From assembly GCF_002095575.1 (NCBI RefSeq), contig NZ_MLJJ01000003.1, positions 124,001 to 188,000 on the forward strand: 64,000 nucleotides of DNA. Reading direction: 5' to 3'. Source of the stretch: Pantoea septica. Lineage in GTDB: Bacteria > Pseudomonadota > Gammaproteobacteria > Enterobacterales > Enterobacteriaceae. This document shows positions 9,021-17,625 of this stretch, one piece after another; position 1 is the stretch's first letter, and each line of letters starts with the position of its first letter. Both the position numbers and the translations under genes were made by a program. The notes below the pieces were generated by a model. The model was not told the origin of the DNA and ran no database searches. It worked only from the letters and a program-made list of their open reading frames with translations.

Positions 9021-9046
9021 TGCTGGCCTCGCCGCGTAGGCCAGCA
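9021..9046 (+). terminator. Hairpin after the 83-residue gene
   Basis: TGCTGGCCT pairs perfectly with AGGCCAGCA over an eight-base loop, 10 nt after the stop codon. No T tract follows, so it could be an mRNA-stabilising hairpin instead of an intrinsic terminator. Confidence 0.45.
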
Positions 9047-9133
9047 AAGCGTTGCGCCGTTGCGCCAGTTTGTTAAGATTTCTTCTCTCTTTCCAGTAAG
9101 GTAGAGCTCTTCTTCCTGATGCCTGAGCAACCT

Positions 9134-9673
9134 ATGCGCGAAAAATATGCCGCTTCACAAATTGCCCTTCACTGGCTGACCTTTCTGCTGGTGGCGCTGG
9201 CTTACGCCACTATCGAGCTGCGCGGCTTTGCCCAGCGCGGCTCATGGCAGGGCTACGCGATGATTATCACCCACTTCAGCGCAGGCTTTACCGTCCTGCT
9301 GCTGATGCTGGCGCGTCTGTTTTTGCGCACGCGCCATCGCACGCCGCCCATCACGCCGCCCATCGCCCGCTGGCAAACCGGCCTGGCGCATCTGGTGCAT
9401 ACGCTGATCTATGCGCTGTTTATCACCCTGCCGATTTTGGGCCTCACCTCGCGCTATCTGCGCGGACGCGACTGGTGGCTGTTCGGCATACCGATGCCGG
9501 TGGCGAGCGAGCCCAGCTTCGATCTTGCCGACAGCCTGATCGACTGGCATGAAACGCTGGCGCCGCTAGGATACTGGCTGATAGGCCTGCATGTCGTGGG
9601 CGCGCTGTTTCATCACTATTTTCTCAAGGACAATACGTTGAAACGCATGATGCCGGGCAAAACGCCGCGCTGA
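9134..9673 (+). CDS. cybB: Cytochrome b561 CybB
   Basis: Inner-membrane diheme cytochrome b561. E. coli CybB is reported as a superoxide:ubiquinone oxidoreductase. Four membrane helices are visible. Histidines suited to axial heme ligation occur in IALHW, MIITHFSAG, LIDWHETLAPLGYW and GLHVVGALFHHYF, the last two blocks being nearly identical to E. coli. The ATG at 9134 matches the E. coli N-terminus (MENKYSRLQISIHW). An in-frame ATG at 9119 would add five residues, and neither has a good ribosome-binding site. It stands alone between unrelated genes. Confidence 0.92.
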   Translation: MREKYAASQIALHWLTFLLVALAYATIELRGFAQRGSWQGYAMIITHFSAGFTVLLLMLARLFLRTRHRTPPITPPIARWQTGLAHLVHTLIYALFITLPILGLTSRYLRGRDWWLFGIPMPVASEPSFDLADSLIDWHETLAPLGYWLIGLHVVGALFHHYFLKDNTLKRMMPGKTPR

Positions 9674-9683
9674 TACCCCTTGT

Positions 9684-9708
9684 TTATCGCCCGCGGGCCG
9701 GGCGATAA
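9684..9708 (+). terminator. Hairpin after cybB
   Basis: TTATCGCCCG pairs with CGGGCGATAA (ten perfect pairs, loop CGGGC) 11 nt after the cybB stop. It is followed by AAAAA and not T, so its terminator role on the plus strand is uncertain. Confidence 0.45.
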
Positions 9709-9779
9709 AAAACTTTCAGGAATAAAAAGGCGCTTCCCCGTTCCTCTTCCCGTGCAATTCCCTCACAATGGTCAATAAT

Positions 9780-9795
9780 TGTGACGCAAGTCACT
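9780..9795 (+). promoter_or_regulatory. Candidate CRP site upstream of sotB
   Basis: TGTGA-CGCAAG-TCACT differs from the TGTGA-N6-TCACA consensus at one base and lies 56 bp before the sotB start codon. Binding is inferred only. Confidence 0.4.
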
Positions 9796-9850
9796 TTCGT
9801 GGATGTGAAACCGCATCTTTTTGCTGCTGCTCTGACTGATTTTTATTTTC

Positions 9851-11035
9851 ATGCAATCAACTACTGTATCCCGTAAAACGGCCTGGCTACGCGTGGTGCT
9901 GCTGGCTATCGCCGCCTTTGTTTTCAACACCACCGAATTTGTGCCTGTCGGCCTGCTTTCCGATATCGGCGCCAGCTTCAGCATGAAAAGCGCCGACGTA
10001 GGCATTATGCTCACGATTTACGCCTGGGTCGTGGCGCTGCTTTCGCTGCCGCTGATGCTGCTGACGCGCAATATCGAGCGGCGCATCCTGCTGTCGGCGC
10101 TGTTCCTGATCTTTATCGTGAGCCATGTGCTGTCGACCTTCGCCTGGAGCTTCGCCTCGCTGGTGCTGTCGCGCATCGGCATCGCGCTGGCGCATGCGGT
10201 GTTCTGGTCGATCACCGCCTCGCTGGCGATTCGCGTCGCGCCCGCCGGTAAAAAGACCCAGGCGTTAAGCATGCTGGCAACCGGCACCGCGCTGGCAATG
10301 GTGCTGGGCGTGCCGATTGGCCGCGTGGTGGGACAATATCTGGGCTGGCGCACCACCTTCGGCATGATTGGCGCCTCGGCGCTGGTGCTGATGGTGCTGC
10401 TGGCGCGTATTCTGCCGCGTCTGCCGAGCGAACACACCGGCTCGCTGAGCAGCGTGCCGATGCTGTTTCGCCGACCGGCGCTGGTGAGCATGTATCTGCT
10501 GGTGACGCTGGTGGTGACCGCACACTACACCGCCTACAGCTATATCGAGCCGTTTATGCAGTTCGTGGCGAATGCGGATGAGAACTTTACCACGCTGCTG
10601 CTGCTGCTGTTCGGTTCCGCCGGAATCCTGGGCAGCCTGCTCTTTAGCTCGCTGGGCAATAAGTTCCCCTCTGCGCTGCTGATCGCCGCGATAGCGATTA
10701 TCACCCTCTGCATGGGGCTGCTGATTTTCGCCGCCGTTCGTCCGGCCGCAATTACGACGCTCTGTATTCTGTGGGGTATGGCGATGATGATGATCGGCCT
10801 GGCCATGCAGGTGCGCGTGCTGTCGCTGGCGCCGGATGCCACCGACGTCGCGATGTCGCTGATGTCCGGTATCTATAATATCGGCATCGGCGCGGGTGCG
10901 CTGCTGGGCAATCAGGTCAGCGAGCATCTGAGCATGGGGGACGTGGGTAATATTGGCGGGCTGCTGGGGCTCGTCGCGCTGTTCTGGTGTATCGCTATCT
11001 TCCGCAAATATCCGCAGTTGCGCAGCAACGGATAA
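9851..11035 (+). CDS. sotB: Sugar efflux transporter SotB
   Basis: 394-residue MFS exporter with 12 membrane segments, aligned end to end with E. coli SotB (396 residues): [15 protein letters not shown] near the N-terminus, [20 protein letters not shown] in the middle and [14 protein letters not shown] late. SotB exports arabinose, lactose, IPTG and related sugars across the inner membrane, limiting intracellular sugar stress. The ATG at 9851 gives the family N-terminus ([12 protein letters not shown]) despite a weak ribosome-binding site. A CRP-like palindrome lies upstream, and an intrinsic terminator follows and faces the convergent bhsA-paralogue unit. Confidence 0.95.
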   Translation: MQSTTVSRKTAWLRVVLLAIAAFVFNTTEFVPVGLLSDIGASFSMKSADVGIMLTIYAWVVALLSLPLMLLTRNIERRILLSALFLIFIVSHVLSTFAWSFASLVLSRIGIALAHAVFWSITASLAIRVAPAGKKTQALSMLATGTALAMVLGVPIGRVVGQYLGWRTTFGMIGASALVLMVLLARILPRLPSEHTGSLSSVPMLFRRPALVSMYLLVTLVVTAHYTAYSYIEPFMQFVANADENFTTLLLLLFGSAGILGSLLFSSLGNKFPSALLIAAIAIITLCMGLLIFAAVRPAAITTLCILWGMAMMMIGLAMQVRVLSLAPDATDVAMSLMSGIYNIGIGAGALLGNQVSEHLSMGDVGNIGGLLGLVALFWCIAIFRKYPQLRSNG

Positions 11036-11073
11036 AAAAAGGGCGTCAGAACCGTGTTCCGACGCCCTTTTTC
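11035..11073. terminator. Bidirectional terminator, sotB and bhsA paralogue
   Basis: GGGCGTC (11041-11047) pairs with GACGCCC (11061-11067), flanked by an A-rich run on the left and TTTTT on the right. It is suited to end both converging transcripts. Confidence 0.8.
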
Positions 11074-11331
11074 TTAATTAAGGCTGGCGGCTGTGCCAGA
11101 CAGCCTGCTCGCGCCAGAGGTCGAAGCGATGGGAAAAGGCTTTACGCGCACGCTGTCCTGCTTTCCCGACAGCTGCTGCTCCAGAGAAATCAGGCTGCCG
11201 CTGCCGCTGACGTTAACCGCTGCGGCCTCTGTCTGGTAATAAGGCGCAGCCTCAAGCTGCTGCGCCGCCGCGCTGGCCACTGATGCCGTGCTGAGCAGCG
11301 CCGCCATAACGACATACTTCACGCTTTTCAT
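11074..11331 (-). CDS. Degenerate BhsA/YdgH-family (DUF1471) exported protein
   Basis: 85-residue protein with a signal peptide (MKSVKYVVMAALLSTASVASA) and a diverged DUF1471 domain: the SGSGSLISLEQQLSGK part matches the family core. The normally conserved end ('GAKSFRIT...LHGTAxIYK') is replaced by SVRVKPFPIASTSG...LSGTAASLN. It follows bhsA on the same strand with 31 nt between them, so it looks like a tandem duplicate in one operon that has drifted. Family members are periplasmic or outer-membrane stress proteins affecting biofilm and permeability. Whether this copy is functional is unclear. Confidence 0.75.
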   Translation of the reverse strand: MKSVKYVVMAALLSTASVASAAAQQLEAAPYYQTEAAAVNVSGSGSLISLEQQLSGKQDSVRVKPFPIASTSGASRLSGTAASLN

Positions 11332-11362
11332 CCTCTCTCTCCTTCTCTCCGACGCCGCTGAC

Positions 11363-11620
11363 TTACTGATAAATCACTGCGGTGCCGTGCAGGTTGTTCT
11401 GACCGGAAGTCGAGGTGATGCGGAAAGATTTCGCGCCTGCGGCATCCGCTTTCGCGTTCAGCTGCGCTTCCAGGGAATCCAGGTTAGGGCCGCCCTGCGC
11501 GGAGATGGTGCCTACCGGCGTCTGGTGCAGCGGATCGCTGGCGACCTGGTCTGCGGCGAATGCGCCAAAAGTCAGGGCGCTAAGGGCCAGTGCGGCCAGG
11601 GTCAGTTTGGTGGTTTTCAT
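11363..11620 (-). CDS. bhsA: Stress-induced periplasmic protein BhsA
   Basis: 85 residues, the same length as E. coli BhsA (YcfR). It has a signal peptide ending at AFA and the DUF1471 core VGTISAQGGPNLDSLEAQL...GAKSFRIT...NNLHGTAVIY. In E. coli, BhsA is induced by copper, acid, peroxide and chlorine, lowers outer-membrane copper permeability and affects biofilm. I used the third Met codon (11620), which is where the signal peptide begins; an upstream ATG at 11635 would add MRADI. The divergent comR gene and the three palindromes between them reproduce the E. coli comR-bhsA arrangement. Confidence 0.9.
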   Translation of the reverse strand: MKTTKLTLAALALSALTFGAFAADQVASDPLHQTPVGTISAQGGPNLDSLEAQLNAKADAAGAKSFRITSTSGQNNLHGTAVIYQ

Positions 11621-11667
11621 AATATCGGCTCTCATATTCGGGTTTGTATAAGGTGTCGTTAAATTAA

Positions 11668-11681
11668 TTAACGATCGTTAA
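11668..11681. promoter_or_regulatory. Candidate ComR operator O1
   Basis: Perfect 14-bp palindrome TTAACGATCGTTAA, 47 bp upstream of the bhsA ATG. It is the best-preserved of three similar sites in this gap. Confidence 0.65.
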
Positions 11682-11722
11682 ATAAATGGTAGAGCATATA
11701 GCGACTCTGCGTCAATCATTTT

Positions 11723-11736
11723 TTATCGATCGTTAT
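11723..11736. promoter_or_regulatory. Candidate ComR operator O2
   Basis: TTATCGATCGTTAT matches O1 at 12 of 14 positions and lies 55 bp (about five helical turns) from it. Confidence 0.55.
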
Positions 11737-11867
11737 TTTAATGCGGAAGAGGCGTGAGTATGGGCTGCAGCGCCCTTTTTCACTTAACCATATGGGGGAA
11801 AACCGGGCGGCAACGCACAAAATGCCAACCCACTTTTACGGGCGCGCAGGCTGGCTTGCATATTTTC

Positions 11868-11881
11868 TTAATGATCGGTAA
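11868..11881. promoter_or_regulatory. Candidate ComR operator O3
   Basis: TTAATGATCGGTAA matches O1 at 12 of 14 positions and lies 32 bp before the comR start, as expected for autoregulation. Confidence 0.5.
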
Positions 11882-11913
11882 TTTAATGGAGTGTTTTTCA
11901 GACGTGAGGATTT

Positions 11914-12564
11914 ATGAGCCAGCAACATGACGAGGCCGTGAAAAAATGTCGCGGCCGGCCCAAAACCTTCGACCGGGACGCGGCGCTGGACAAAGCCCTG
12001 ACGCTGTTCTGGACCCATGGTTATGAGGGCACTTCTCTCTCCGACCTGGTCGCCGCCACCGGCGCAAAAGCGCCGACGCTCTACGCCGAGTTCGAGAATA
12101 AAGAAGGCCTGTTCCGCGCGGCGATGGAACGCTATATCGAGCGCTTTAGCGCTGAACGCAACGCCGCGCTGCAGGATGAGAGCAAGTCGGTTGCTGAAGC
12201 GATTGAGGGCTGGTTCCGCGCTACGGCGGCCTGCTTTACCAACTGCGATACGCCGGCGGGCTGCTTCTTTATCTGTACCTCTACCGCGCTCTCTTCGTCA
12301 TCGAGCGAGATCGCCCATATGCTGCGCCAGCAGCACGACGCGCAGCAGCAGACGCTGCTGGATTTTCTCACCGCCCGTCAGCAGCGCGGCGATATTCCGG
12401 CGCAGGTCGATATTCTCTCTCTGGCGCGCTATCTCGCCTGTATGCTGCAGGGCATGTCAGTGCGCGCGCGCGAAGGCGCGCCGAAAGCGGATCTCGATAA
12501 TATCATCGACACCCTGATGGCGATGTGGCCGGCGCTAACCGGTGAGTGCATGAAGCAGCGCTGA
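11914..12564 (+). CDS. comR: TetR-family copper-responsive repressor ComR
   Basis: 216-residue TetR/AcrR regulator. The HTH region (RGRPKTFDRDAALDKALTLF, then SLSDLVAATGAKAPTLYAEF) is nearly identical to E. coli ComR (YcfQ), and the conserved DTPAGCFF and QGMSVRAREG blocks follow. In E. coli, ComR represses comC (bhsA), and copper relieves repression. Two cysteines occur at CFTNCDTPAGCFFIC. GAGGA precedes the ATG. It is divergent from bhsA across a 293-bp gap with three related palindromes, so it probably controls both itself and bhsA. Confidence 0.88.
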   Translation: MSQQHDEAVKKCRGRPKTFDRDAALDKALTLFWTHGYEGTSLSDLVAATGAKAPTLYAEFENKEGLFRAAMERYIERFSAERNAALQDESKSVAEAIEGWFRATAACFTNCDTPAGCFFICTSTALSSSSSEIAHMLRQQHDAQQQTLLDFLTARQQRGDIPAQVDILSLARYLACMLQGMSVRAREGAPKADLDNIIDTLMAMWPALTGECMKQR

Positions 12565-12586
12565 ATATTTTGCGCTATGAAGTAAT

Positions 12587-12610
12587 CAGGGCGGGAATTT
12601 TCCCGCCCTG
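12587..12610. terminator. Bidirectional terminator, comR and rhaM
   Basis: CAGGGCGGGA / TCCCGCCCTG, ten perfect pairs with an ATTT loop, between the converging stops of comR and rhaM. Confidence 0.65.
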
Positions 12611-12623
12611 CTCGTTGGTAACG

Positions 12624-12938
12624 TCACTCGAGGAAGAAGACCGGCTTCAGCGCCTGGCTCACCGGACTGTTGTCGGGATTGCTCGGCATAAGATCCTTCA
12701 TCGACGCCCACCAGCGCTGACACACTTCCGTCTGCGCCACCGCGTTCCAGCGCTCTTCCGACTCGATCTCCACGCTGGCGAACAGCAGGTGTCGTTCGGC
12801 GTCCAGCCAGATAGCGTAGTTGCGCGCGCCATGCGCCTTGAGCGTTTCCGCCAGCTCCGGCCAGATGGGCGAATGGCGACGCTCATACTCCTGATGGCAA
12901 TCGGTATTCACCTGCATGACAAAGGCTTTACGAAGCAT
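12624..12938 (-). CDS. rhaM: L-rhamnose mutarotase RhaM
   Basis: 104 residues, the exact length of E. coli RhaM. It converts alpha- to beta-L-rhamnose so that RhaA receives its preferred anomer. The catalytic Tyr18 and His22 lie in [12 protein letters not shown], and the C-terminal block with paired Trp (CQRWWASM) is conserved. The ATG overlaps the 3' end of rhaD by 11 bases, indicating translational coupling. It is the last gene of rhaBADM and converges on comR. Confidence 0.97.
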   Translation of the reverse strand: MLRKAFVMQVNTDCHQEYERRHSPIWPELAETLKAHGARNYAIWLDAERHLLFASVEIESEERWNAVAQTEVCQRWWASMKDLMPSNPDNSPVSQALKPVFFLE

Positions 12939-13770
12939 TGGCCGGACCCGCGTCGAGTGCTGCCTGCCAGGGCTTGACGTTGAAGCGTTTGCCCAGCGCC
13001 ACCAGCTGTTCGGTCGTGATGCTCTGGCGAATGCCGCCCATAGACAGCACCTTCACGATCACCTCTGAGGATTTCTCCGCGGTGTCGATCAGGCCGAAGG
13101 TTTCATCCAGCGTCGGTCCGGCGCCGAAGATGCCGTGGAACGGCCACATCACGATGCTGTGAGACGCCATCTGATCGGCTGTCGCCTGACCGATTTCATC
13201 GGTACCCGGCACCATCCACGGCAGAATGCCGACGCCGTCCGGGAACACCACCAGACACTCGGTGCTGCCTTCCCACAGCAGGCGGGTAAAGCGTGCCGAA
13301 TCGAGATCCACCACATAGCTCAGCGACATAAAATGGGTCGCGTGACAGTGCATGATCACGCGATCCGCGCCGCCGGAGACCGCTTTGCGCACGCTGTGAG
13401 ACTGGAAGTGCGCCGCCAGCTCGGAGGTAGGCAACCCGCCGTTGCTCAGCCCCCAGTGAATTTTATAAGAGAGACCTTGCTCGTCGACCTTCAGCAGCGC
13501 CAGGCTGTCGGCGGGGTCGAGCTGTACGTTGCGGAAAAACTTGCCCGACCCGGTGACGAGGAACCAGCAGTCAGCCAGCGCAGGCGCTGGTTTCGTCAGC
13601 TCAACGCAGCGCGGCTCGGCGTAAAAGTCGCCAGCGAAAGGCTTTACTTCCTCTTCCAGCAGGCGCAGCGACACGTTGCCGCCGTTACGTTCGTCCCAGC
13701 CCTTCAGCCACATATCGCTGGTGGCTTTAACCATTCCCTGTACAAACCAGGATGAAAGAATGCTTTGCAT
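12928..13770 (-). CDS. rhaD: Rhamnulose-1-phosphate aldolase RhaD
   Basis: 280 residues (E. coli 274). Zinc-dependent class II aldolase that splits L-rhamnulose 1-phosphate into dihydroxyacetone phosphate and L-lactaldehyde. The HCHATHF block supplies the H-x-H zinc ligands (His141/143 in E. coli), the third zinc His is expected in the [11 protein letters not shown] block, and GNVSLRL near the N-terminus binds phosphate. The ATG has AAGGG upstream. It lies nine bases after rhaA and overlaps rhaM. The lactaldehyde it makes is the substrate of AldA, encoded at 21047-22486. Confidence 0.97.
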   Translation of the reverse strand: MQSILSSWFVQGMVKATSDMWLKGWDERNGGNVSLRLLEEEVKPFAGDFYAEPRCVELTKPAPALADCWFLVTGSGKFFRNVQLDPADSLALLKVDEQGLSYKIHWGLSNGGLPTSELAAHFQSHSVRKAVSGGADRVIMHCHATHFMSLSYVVDLDSARFTRLLWEGSTECLVVFPDGVGILPWMVPGTDEIGQATADQMASHSIVMWPFHGIFGAGPTLDETFGLIDTAEKSSEVIVKVLSMGGIRQSITTEQLVALGKRFNVKPWQAALDAGPANAS

Positions 13771-13779
13771 AGTGAACCC

Positions 13780-15036
13780 TTAACGTTGATTCAGAATTTG
13801 TTTTTCGTAGTGACGCACATCGCTTAACCAGCTGGCGTCGGCGGGCACGTCGTGGCGCAGGCACCATGCTTCCCATACCGCCTGCCACGGCAGCGATTTT
13901 TGCTCTTCCAGCAGCGCCAGACGCGCGGTGTAGTCACCGGCGGTTTCGCTCTGGCGCAGGCGCTCGGTCGGCTCCAGCAGCGCGCGCAGCAGCGCTTTTT
14001 TGGTGTTGCGCGTGCCGATGACCCAGGCGGCGATGCGGTTAATAGAGGCGTCGAAGAAGTCGAGGCCGATATGCACCTTGTCGAACAGCTGGTGGCGCAC
14101 GATTTCGCTAGCGATCGCCTGGGTTTCATCGTCGAGCAGCACCACATGGTCGCTGTCCCAGCGCACCGGACGGCTGACGTGCAGCAGCAGGCGCGGCACA
14201 TAGAGCAAGGCGGTGGAGATCTTGTCGGAGATCACCTCGGTCGGATGGAAGTGGCCTGCGTCCAGCGTCAGCGCGGTCTGACGGCTGGTGGCGTAGCCCA
14301 TAAAGAACTCGTTGGAGCCGACGGTGTAGCTTTCTGCGCCGATGCCGAACAGCTTGCTCTCGACCGCGTCGATATGGTGCTGCGGGCTGAGCTTCTCGGC
14401 GATCACCTCATCCAGCGCGCTCAGCAGCCGCTGACGCGGCGCCAGCCGATCCACGGTGAGATCTTTCATGCCGTCCGGCACCCAGATATTCATCACCGAC
14501 GGCGTGCCGAGCTGCTCGCCGAAGTAAGCCGACACGCGGCGGCTCGCCTTGCAGTGATCGATCCAGAACTGACGGATCGCCTTGTCGGCGTGCGACAGGG
14601 TGAATCCGTCGGCGCTCAGCGGATGCGAAAAGCAGCTCGGGTTGAAATCGAGCCCCAGCTTCTGCTGCCTGGCCCACTCCACCCAGTTGGCGAAATGCTT
14701 CGGCTCAATGGCGTCGCGATCCACCGGCGACTCGCTTTCCAGATAGATGGCGTGCAGGTTCAGGCGCTTGGGACCCGGGATCAGCGACATCGCTTTTTCC
14801 AGGTCGGCGCGCAGCTCAGCGGCATTGCGCGCTTTGCCGGGATAATTGCCGGTCGCCTGAATGCCGCCGGTCAACGCCCCCTGCGGATTCTCAAAGCCGC
14901 GCACGTCGTCGCCCTGCCAGCAGTGCATGGAGACGGGGACGCTATCCAGACGCGCCATCGCCCGATCGACATCCACGCCGATATCGGCATAACGTTGTCT
15001 AGCCAGTTCAAATGCTTGCTCAATCAGCTTTGTCAT
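13780..15036 (-). CDS. rhaA: L-rhamnose isomerase RhaA
   Basis: 418 residues (E. coli 419). Cytoplasmic metal-dependent isomerase converting L-rhamnose to L-rhamnulose. Conserved blocks include [14 protein letters not shown] near the N-terminus, FNPSCFSHP, and the metal-binding [17 protein letters not shown] followed by [13 protein letters not shown] lies upstream of the ATG, which overlaps the end of rhaB by 17 bases. It is the middle gene of the catabolic operon. Confidence 0.98.
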   Translation of the reverse strand: MTKLIEQAFELARQRYADIGVDVDRAMARLDSVPVSMHCWQGDDVRGFENPQGALTGGIQATGNYPGKARNAAELRADLEKAMSLIPGPKRLNLHAIYLESESPVDRDAIEPKHFANWVEWARQQKLGLDFNPSCFSHPLSADGFTLSHADKAIRQFWIDHCKASRRVSAYFGEQLGTPSVMNIWVPDGMKDLTVDRLAPRQRLLSALDEVIAEKLSPQHHIDAVESKLFGIGAESYTVGSNEFFMGYATSRQTALTLDAGHFHPTEVISDKISTALLYVPRLLLHVSRPVRWDSDHVVLLDDETQAIASEIVRHQLFDKVHIGLDFFDASINRIAAWVIGTRNTKKALLRALLEPTERLRQSETAGDYTARLALLEEQKSLPWQAVWEAWCLRHDVPADASWLSDVRHYEKQILNQR

Positions 15037-16501
15037 ATGCGAGTTCCTTAGCAGGCTGACTCAGCGCCGAAAAGCGTGCCTGACAGGCGCGAAAGGCGCT
15101 GTTGGTCAGCGGTTCAAATGTCTTCAGAGGGAAGTTGTTTTCTACGCAGCGGCGGAAATCCGCCACGTCGGTCAGTTCGCCTAAGGCGATAAGCTGGCAG
15201 CCGACGTTGCCCAGCGTCGAGGCTTCCACCGGCCCGGCCAGCACCGGGATTTCGCAGGCGTCGGCGCAGAGCTGGTTGAGAAACTGATTCTGGCTGCCGC
15301 CGCCCACTACGTGCAGCTGGCGAAACGCGCCGCCGCGCAGCGTGGCCAGCTCGTCGATGACCTGACGGTAGAGCAGCGCGAGGCTGTCGAAAATACAGCG
15401 CGCCAGCGCAGCGGCGGACTGCGGCACCACCATATGCTGTTCGGCGCAGGCATTCTGAATTTCGTTGACCATGCTGTCGGGATTAATGAAGCGCGCGTCG
15501 TTGGGATTGATCAGCGCGCGACAGGCCGGCTCTTGCGCCGTCTCCGCGATCAGCGCGCAGAGATCGTCGATTTGCAGCTCGTCGCAGACCCGCTGCAGCA
15601 GCCAGAGCCCCATAATGTTTTTCAGCACGCGATAGCCTTCGGCGCCGCCCTCGTTGGTGATATTCGCCTTAAGCGCGTCCGCGGAGGCGTAAGGCAGCAG
15701 GCTTTCGAATCCCATCAGCGACCAGGTGCCGGAACTGAGATAGGCCGCGTTGTCCTGGGTCAGCGGCGTGGCGAGCACCGCGCTGGCGGTGTCGTGCGTA
15801 GTGACCGCGATGACCGGAATCTCGTCGCCGCGGGCGTTCTGCCAGCAGCCGATAACATTGCCCGGCGCCGTGGGTTTGCCGAACCAGGCGGGCGACGCGC
15901 CTGCCCAGTCAAGCAGTTCGGCGTCCCATTCGCCGCTTGCGATATTCAGCAGCTGCGTGGTGGTGGCGTTGGTGTACTCCCAGTTAAGCTTGCCCGTCAG
16001 GCGATAGTGCAGATAGTCGGGGATCATCAGCGCGTGGGCGACCTTCTCTTTCCAGTCCGGCTGCTGCTGGCTCAGGGCGCGGAACTGATAAAGGGTATTG
16101 AACGGCAGAAACTGGATGCCGGTGCGGGCGTAGATCGCCTCTTTGCCCAGCTCGCGCAGCGCCTGCTCCATCACGCCGTGGGTGCGTTTGTCGCGATAGC
16201 TCACCGCTTCGCCGACGCGGTTGCCCGCTTTATCCAGCAGCACCATATCGACGCCCCAGGTGTCGATGCCGATGCTGTCCGGCACGATGTTCTCCTCGTC
16301 CAGCTGCGCCAGCCCGGCGCGGATTTCGCGCTCCAGATGATCGAGATCCCAGCAGTCATAGCCGGCGCGACGTTCGCGACGGCTGGCGAAACGACGCACT
16401 TCGCGCAGATCGATTTGCTGTGATGCGGCGTCCCACCGGGCGAGCATCACGCGTCCGCTGGATGCGCCCAAATCAACCGCAACGATATATCGCTTACTCA
16501 T
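15020..16501 (-). CDS. rhaB: Rhamnulokinase RhaB
   Basis: 493 residues (E. coli 489). FGGY-family sugar kinase that phosphorylates L-rhamnulose at C1 with ATP. Visible motifs are the N-terminal phosphate loop [15 protein letters not shown] in the sugar site, SGTWSL and the ATP-site VGGGSQN. I took the ATG at 16501, preceded by AAGGAAGAACGGGCC and giving [12 protein letters not shown]; a longer frame back to 16603 would run through the promoter and operator. It is the first gene of rhaBADM. Confidence 0.97.
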   Translation of the reverse strand: MSKRYIVAVDLGASSGRVMLARWDAASQQIDLREVRRFASRRERRAGYDCWDLDHLEREIRAGLAQLDEENIVPDSIGIDTWGVDMVLLDKAGNRVGEAVSYRDKRTHGVMEQALRELGKEAIYARTGIQFLPFNTLYQFRALSQQQPDWKEKVAHALMIPDYLHYRLTGKLNWEYTNATTTQLLNIASGEWDAELLDWAGASPAWFGKPTAPGNVIGCWQNARGDEIPVIAVTTHDTASAVLATPLTQDNAAYLSSGTWSLMGFESLLPYASADALKANITNEGGAEGYRVLKNIMGLWLLQRVCDELQIDDLCALIAETAQEPACRALINPNDARFINPDSMVNEIQNACAEQHMVVPQSAAALARCIFDSLALLYRQVIDELATLRGGAFRQLHVVGGGSQNQFLNQLCADACEIPVLAGPVEASTLGNVGCQLIALGELTDVADFRRCVENNFPLKTFEPLTNSAFRACQARFSALSQPAKELAYDKAD

Positions 16502-16531
16502 GGCCCGTTCTTCCTTAGATATGATGCTGAC

Positions 16532-16537
16532 AGAGTA
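16532..16537 (-). promoter_or_regulatory. Putative rhaB -10 element
   Basis: TACTCT on the minus strand, placed where the E. coli geometry predicts it from the RhaS dyad and CRP site, giving a transcript start near 16525. The match to TATAAT is weak, as expected for an activator-dependent promoter. Confidence 0.35.
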
Positions 16538-16568
16538 GGAACCTTGCGCGCACGTCACCTTCCCCGTA

Positions 16569-16595
16569 CTGCCAGCGCCGCAACGCCGCTGGCAG
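16569..16595. promoter_or_regulatory. Candidate RhaS operator for rhaBADM
   Basis: Perfect inverted repeat CTGCCAGCG (16569-16577), nine-base spacer, CGCTGGCAG (16587-16595), between rhaB and the CRP-like site. Its centre is 36.5 bp from the CRP centre, essentially the E. coli RhaS-to-CRP distance. The arms may be cores of longer half-sites. Confidence 0.6.
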
Positions 16596-16610
16596 GTTTG
16601 CAAAGAAGTT

Positions 16611-16626
16611 CGTGAGAGAGATCACA
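16611..16626. promoter_or_regulatory. Candidate CRP site in the rhaB/rhaS gap
   Basis: CGTGA-GAGAGA-TCACA differs from TGTGA-N6-TCACA at one base. In E. coli, CRP co-activates rhaBAD and rhaSR from this intergenic region. Confidence 0.6.
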
Positions 16627-16791
16627 GAGGCGCAAGGGCGACGGATGTGAGCTTCGCCGCAATTCTTTTAGCTGGTGGGAATATCTTGAAAAAAAGGCAA
16701 ATTTCCTGCGCTTCGCGGTAGAAAATTCAAGGTCAACCGCGCGAGCGCTGAGTAGACTCGGTTACGCTTTTGTTAAACGACCGAGGCTCCA

Positions 16792-17613
16792 ATGACGATT
16801 TTACACAGCGCCGACTTCTTTCCTCAGGGCGACTACGCCATCGCTATCGAACCACGGGTGCCGCAGCAGGCGTTTCCTGAACATCACCACGATTTTCATG
16901 AAATCGTGCTGGTGGAACAGGGCTCGGGGATTCATGTGTTCAACGGACAACCGCAAACGCTGTGCGCCGGCTGCGTCTGCTTCGTGCGCGATCACGATCG
17001 CCATCTGTACGAACAGACCGAGAATCTCTGCCTGACCAACGTGCTTTACCGCAGCCCGGGCGCGTTTCGCTTTCTCTCGGGACTGCAGGCGCTGCTGCCC
17101 AACGATCAAGACGGCAGCTACGCTTCGCACTGGCGGATAAATAATAAAGTCATGACGCAGGCGCTGGATGTAGTGGCGAAGATGCGGCAGGATGATGGCT
17201 GGTCGCTGGAGAAGCAGGCGCGGCAGGAGCAGCTCTTTTTACAGCTGCTGGTTTTACTGCGCGAAGCGTGCCGCAACGAACAGGCGCAGGATCAGGAAGC
17301 GCGCCTTCACCGCCTGCTCGACTGGCTTAACGATCACTACAGTGAAGAAATTTTGTGGGAGCCGCTGGCCGACCGCTTTGCGCTGTCGCTGCGCACGCTG
17401 CACCGTCAGATGAAGCAACAGACCGGCAGCACGCCGCAGCGCTATCTGAACCGTCTGCGTCTGCTGCAGGCGCGCCATCTGCTGCGCCACAGCGATCTGC
17501 GCATTACCGATATCGCCTTTCAGTGCGGCTTCGGCGACAGCAACCATTTCTCCACCCTGTTTCGGCGTGAATTTGGCTGTGCCCCGCGAGCGGAGCGCCA
17601 GCAGATGATGTAA
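16792..17613 (+). CDS. rhaS: AraC-family activator RhaS
   Basis: 273 residues (E. coli 278). It activates rhaBAD and rhaT when L-rhamnose is bound. The N-terminal cupin ([20 protein letters not shown]) is the sugar-binding half. The C-terminal double HTH ([20 protein letters not shown], then [20 protein letters not shown]) is nearly identical to E. coli. GAGG lies before the ATG. It is divergent from rhaB, with RhaS- and CRP-like sites between, and rhaR follows 12 nt after its stop. Confidence 0.96.
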   Translation: MTILHSADFFPQGDYAIAIEPRVPQQAFPEHHHDFHEIVLVEQGSGIHVFNGQPQTLCAGCVCFVRDHDRHLYEQTENLCLTNVLYRSPGAFRFLSGLQALLPNDQDGSYASHWRINNKVMTQALDVVAKMRQDDGWSLEKQARQEQLFLQLLVLLREACRNEQAQDQEARLHRLLDWLNDHYSEEILWEPLADRFALSLRTLHRQMKQQTGSTPQRYLNRLRLLQARHLLRHSDLRITDIAFQCGFGDSNHFSTLFRREFGCAPRAERQQMM

Positions 17614-17625
17614 AAGGAGCGAGCA

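Noticed and set aside
13852-15051. 399-codon plus-strand frame over rhaA
   Set aside because: Exact antisense shadow of rhaA.
16502-16603. 34-codon N-terminal extension of RhaB
   Set aside because: It would translate the operator and promoter region from a TTG; the ATG at 16501 has a ribosome-binding site and matches E. coli.
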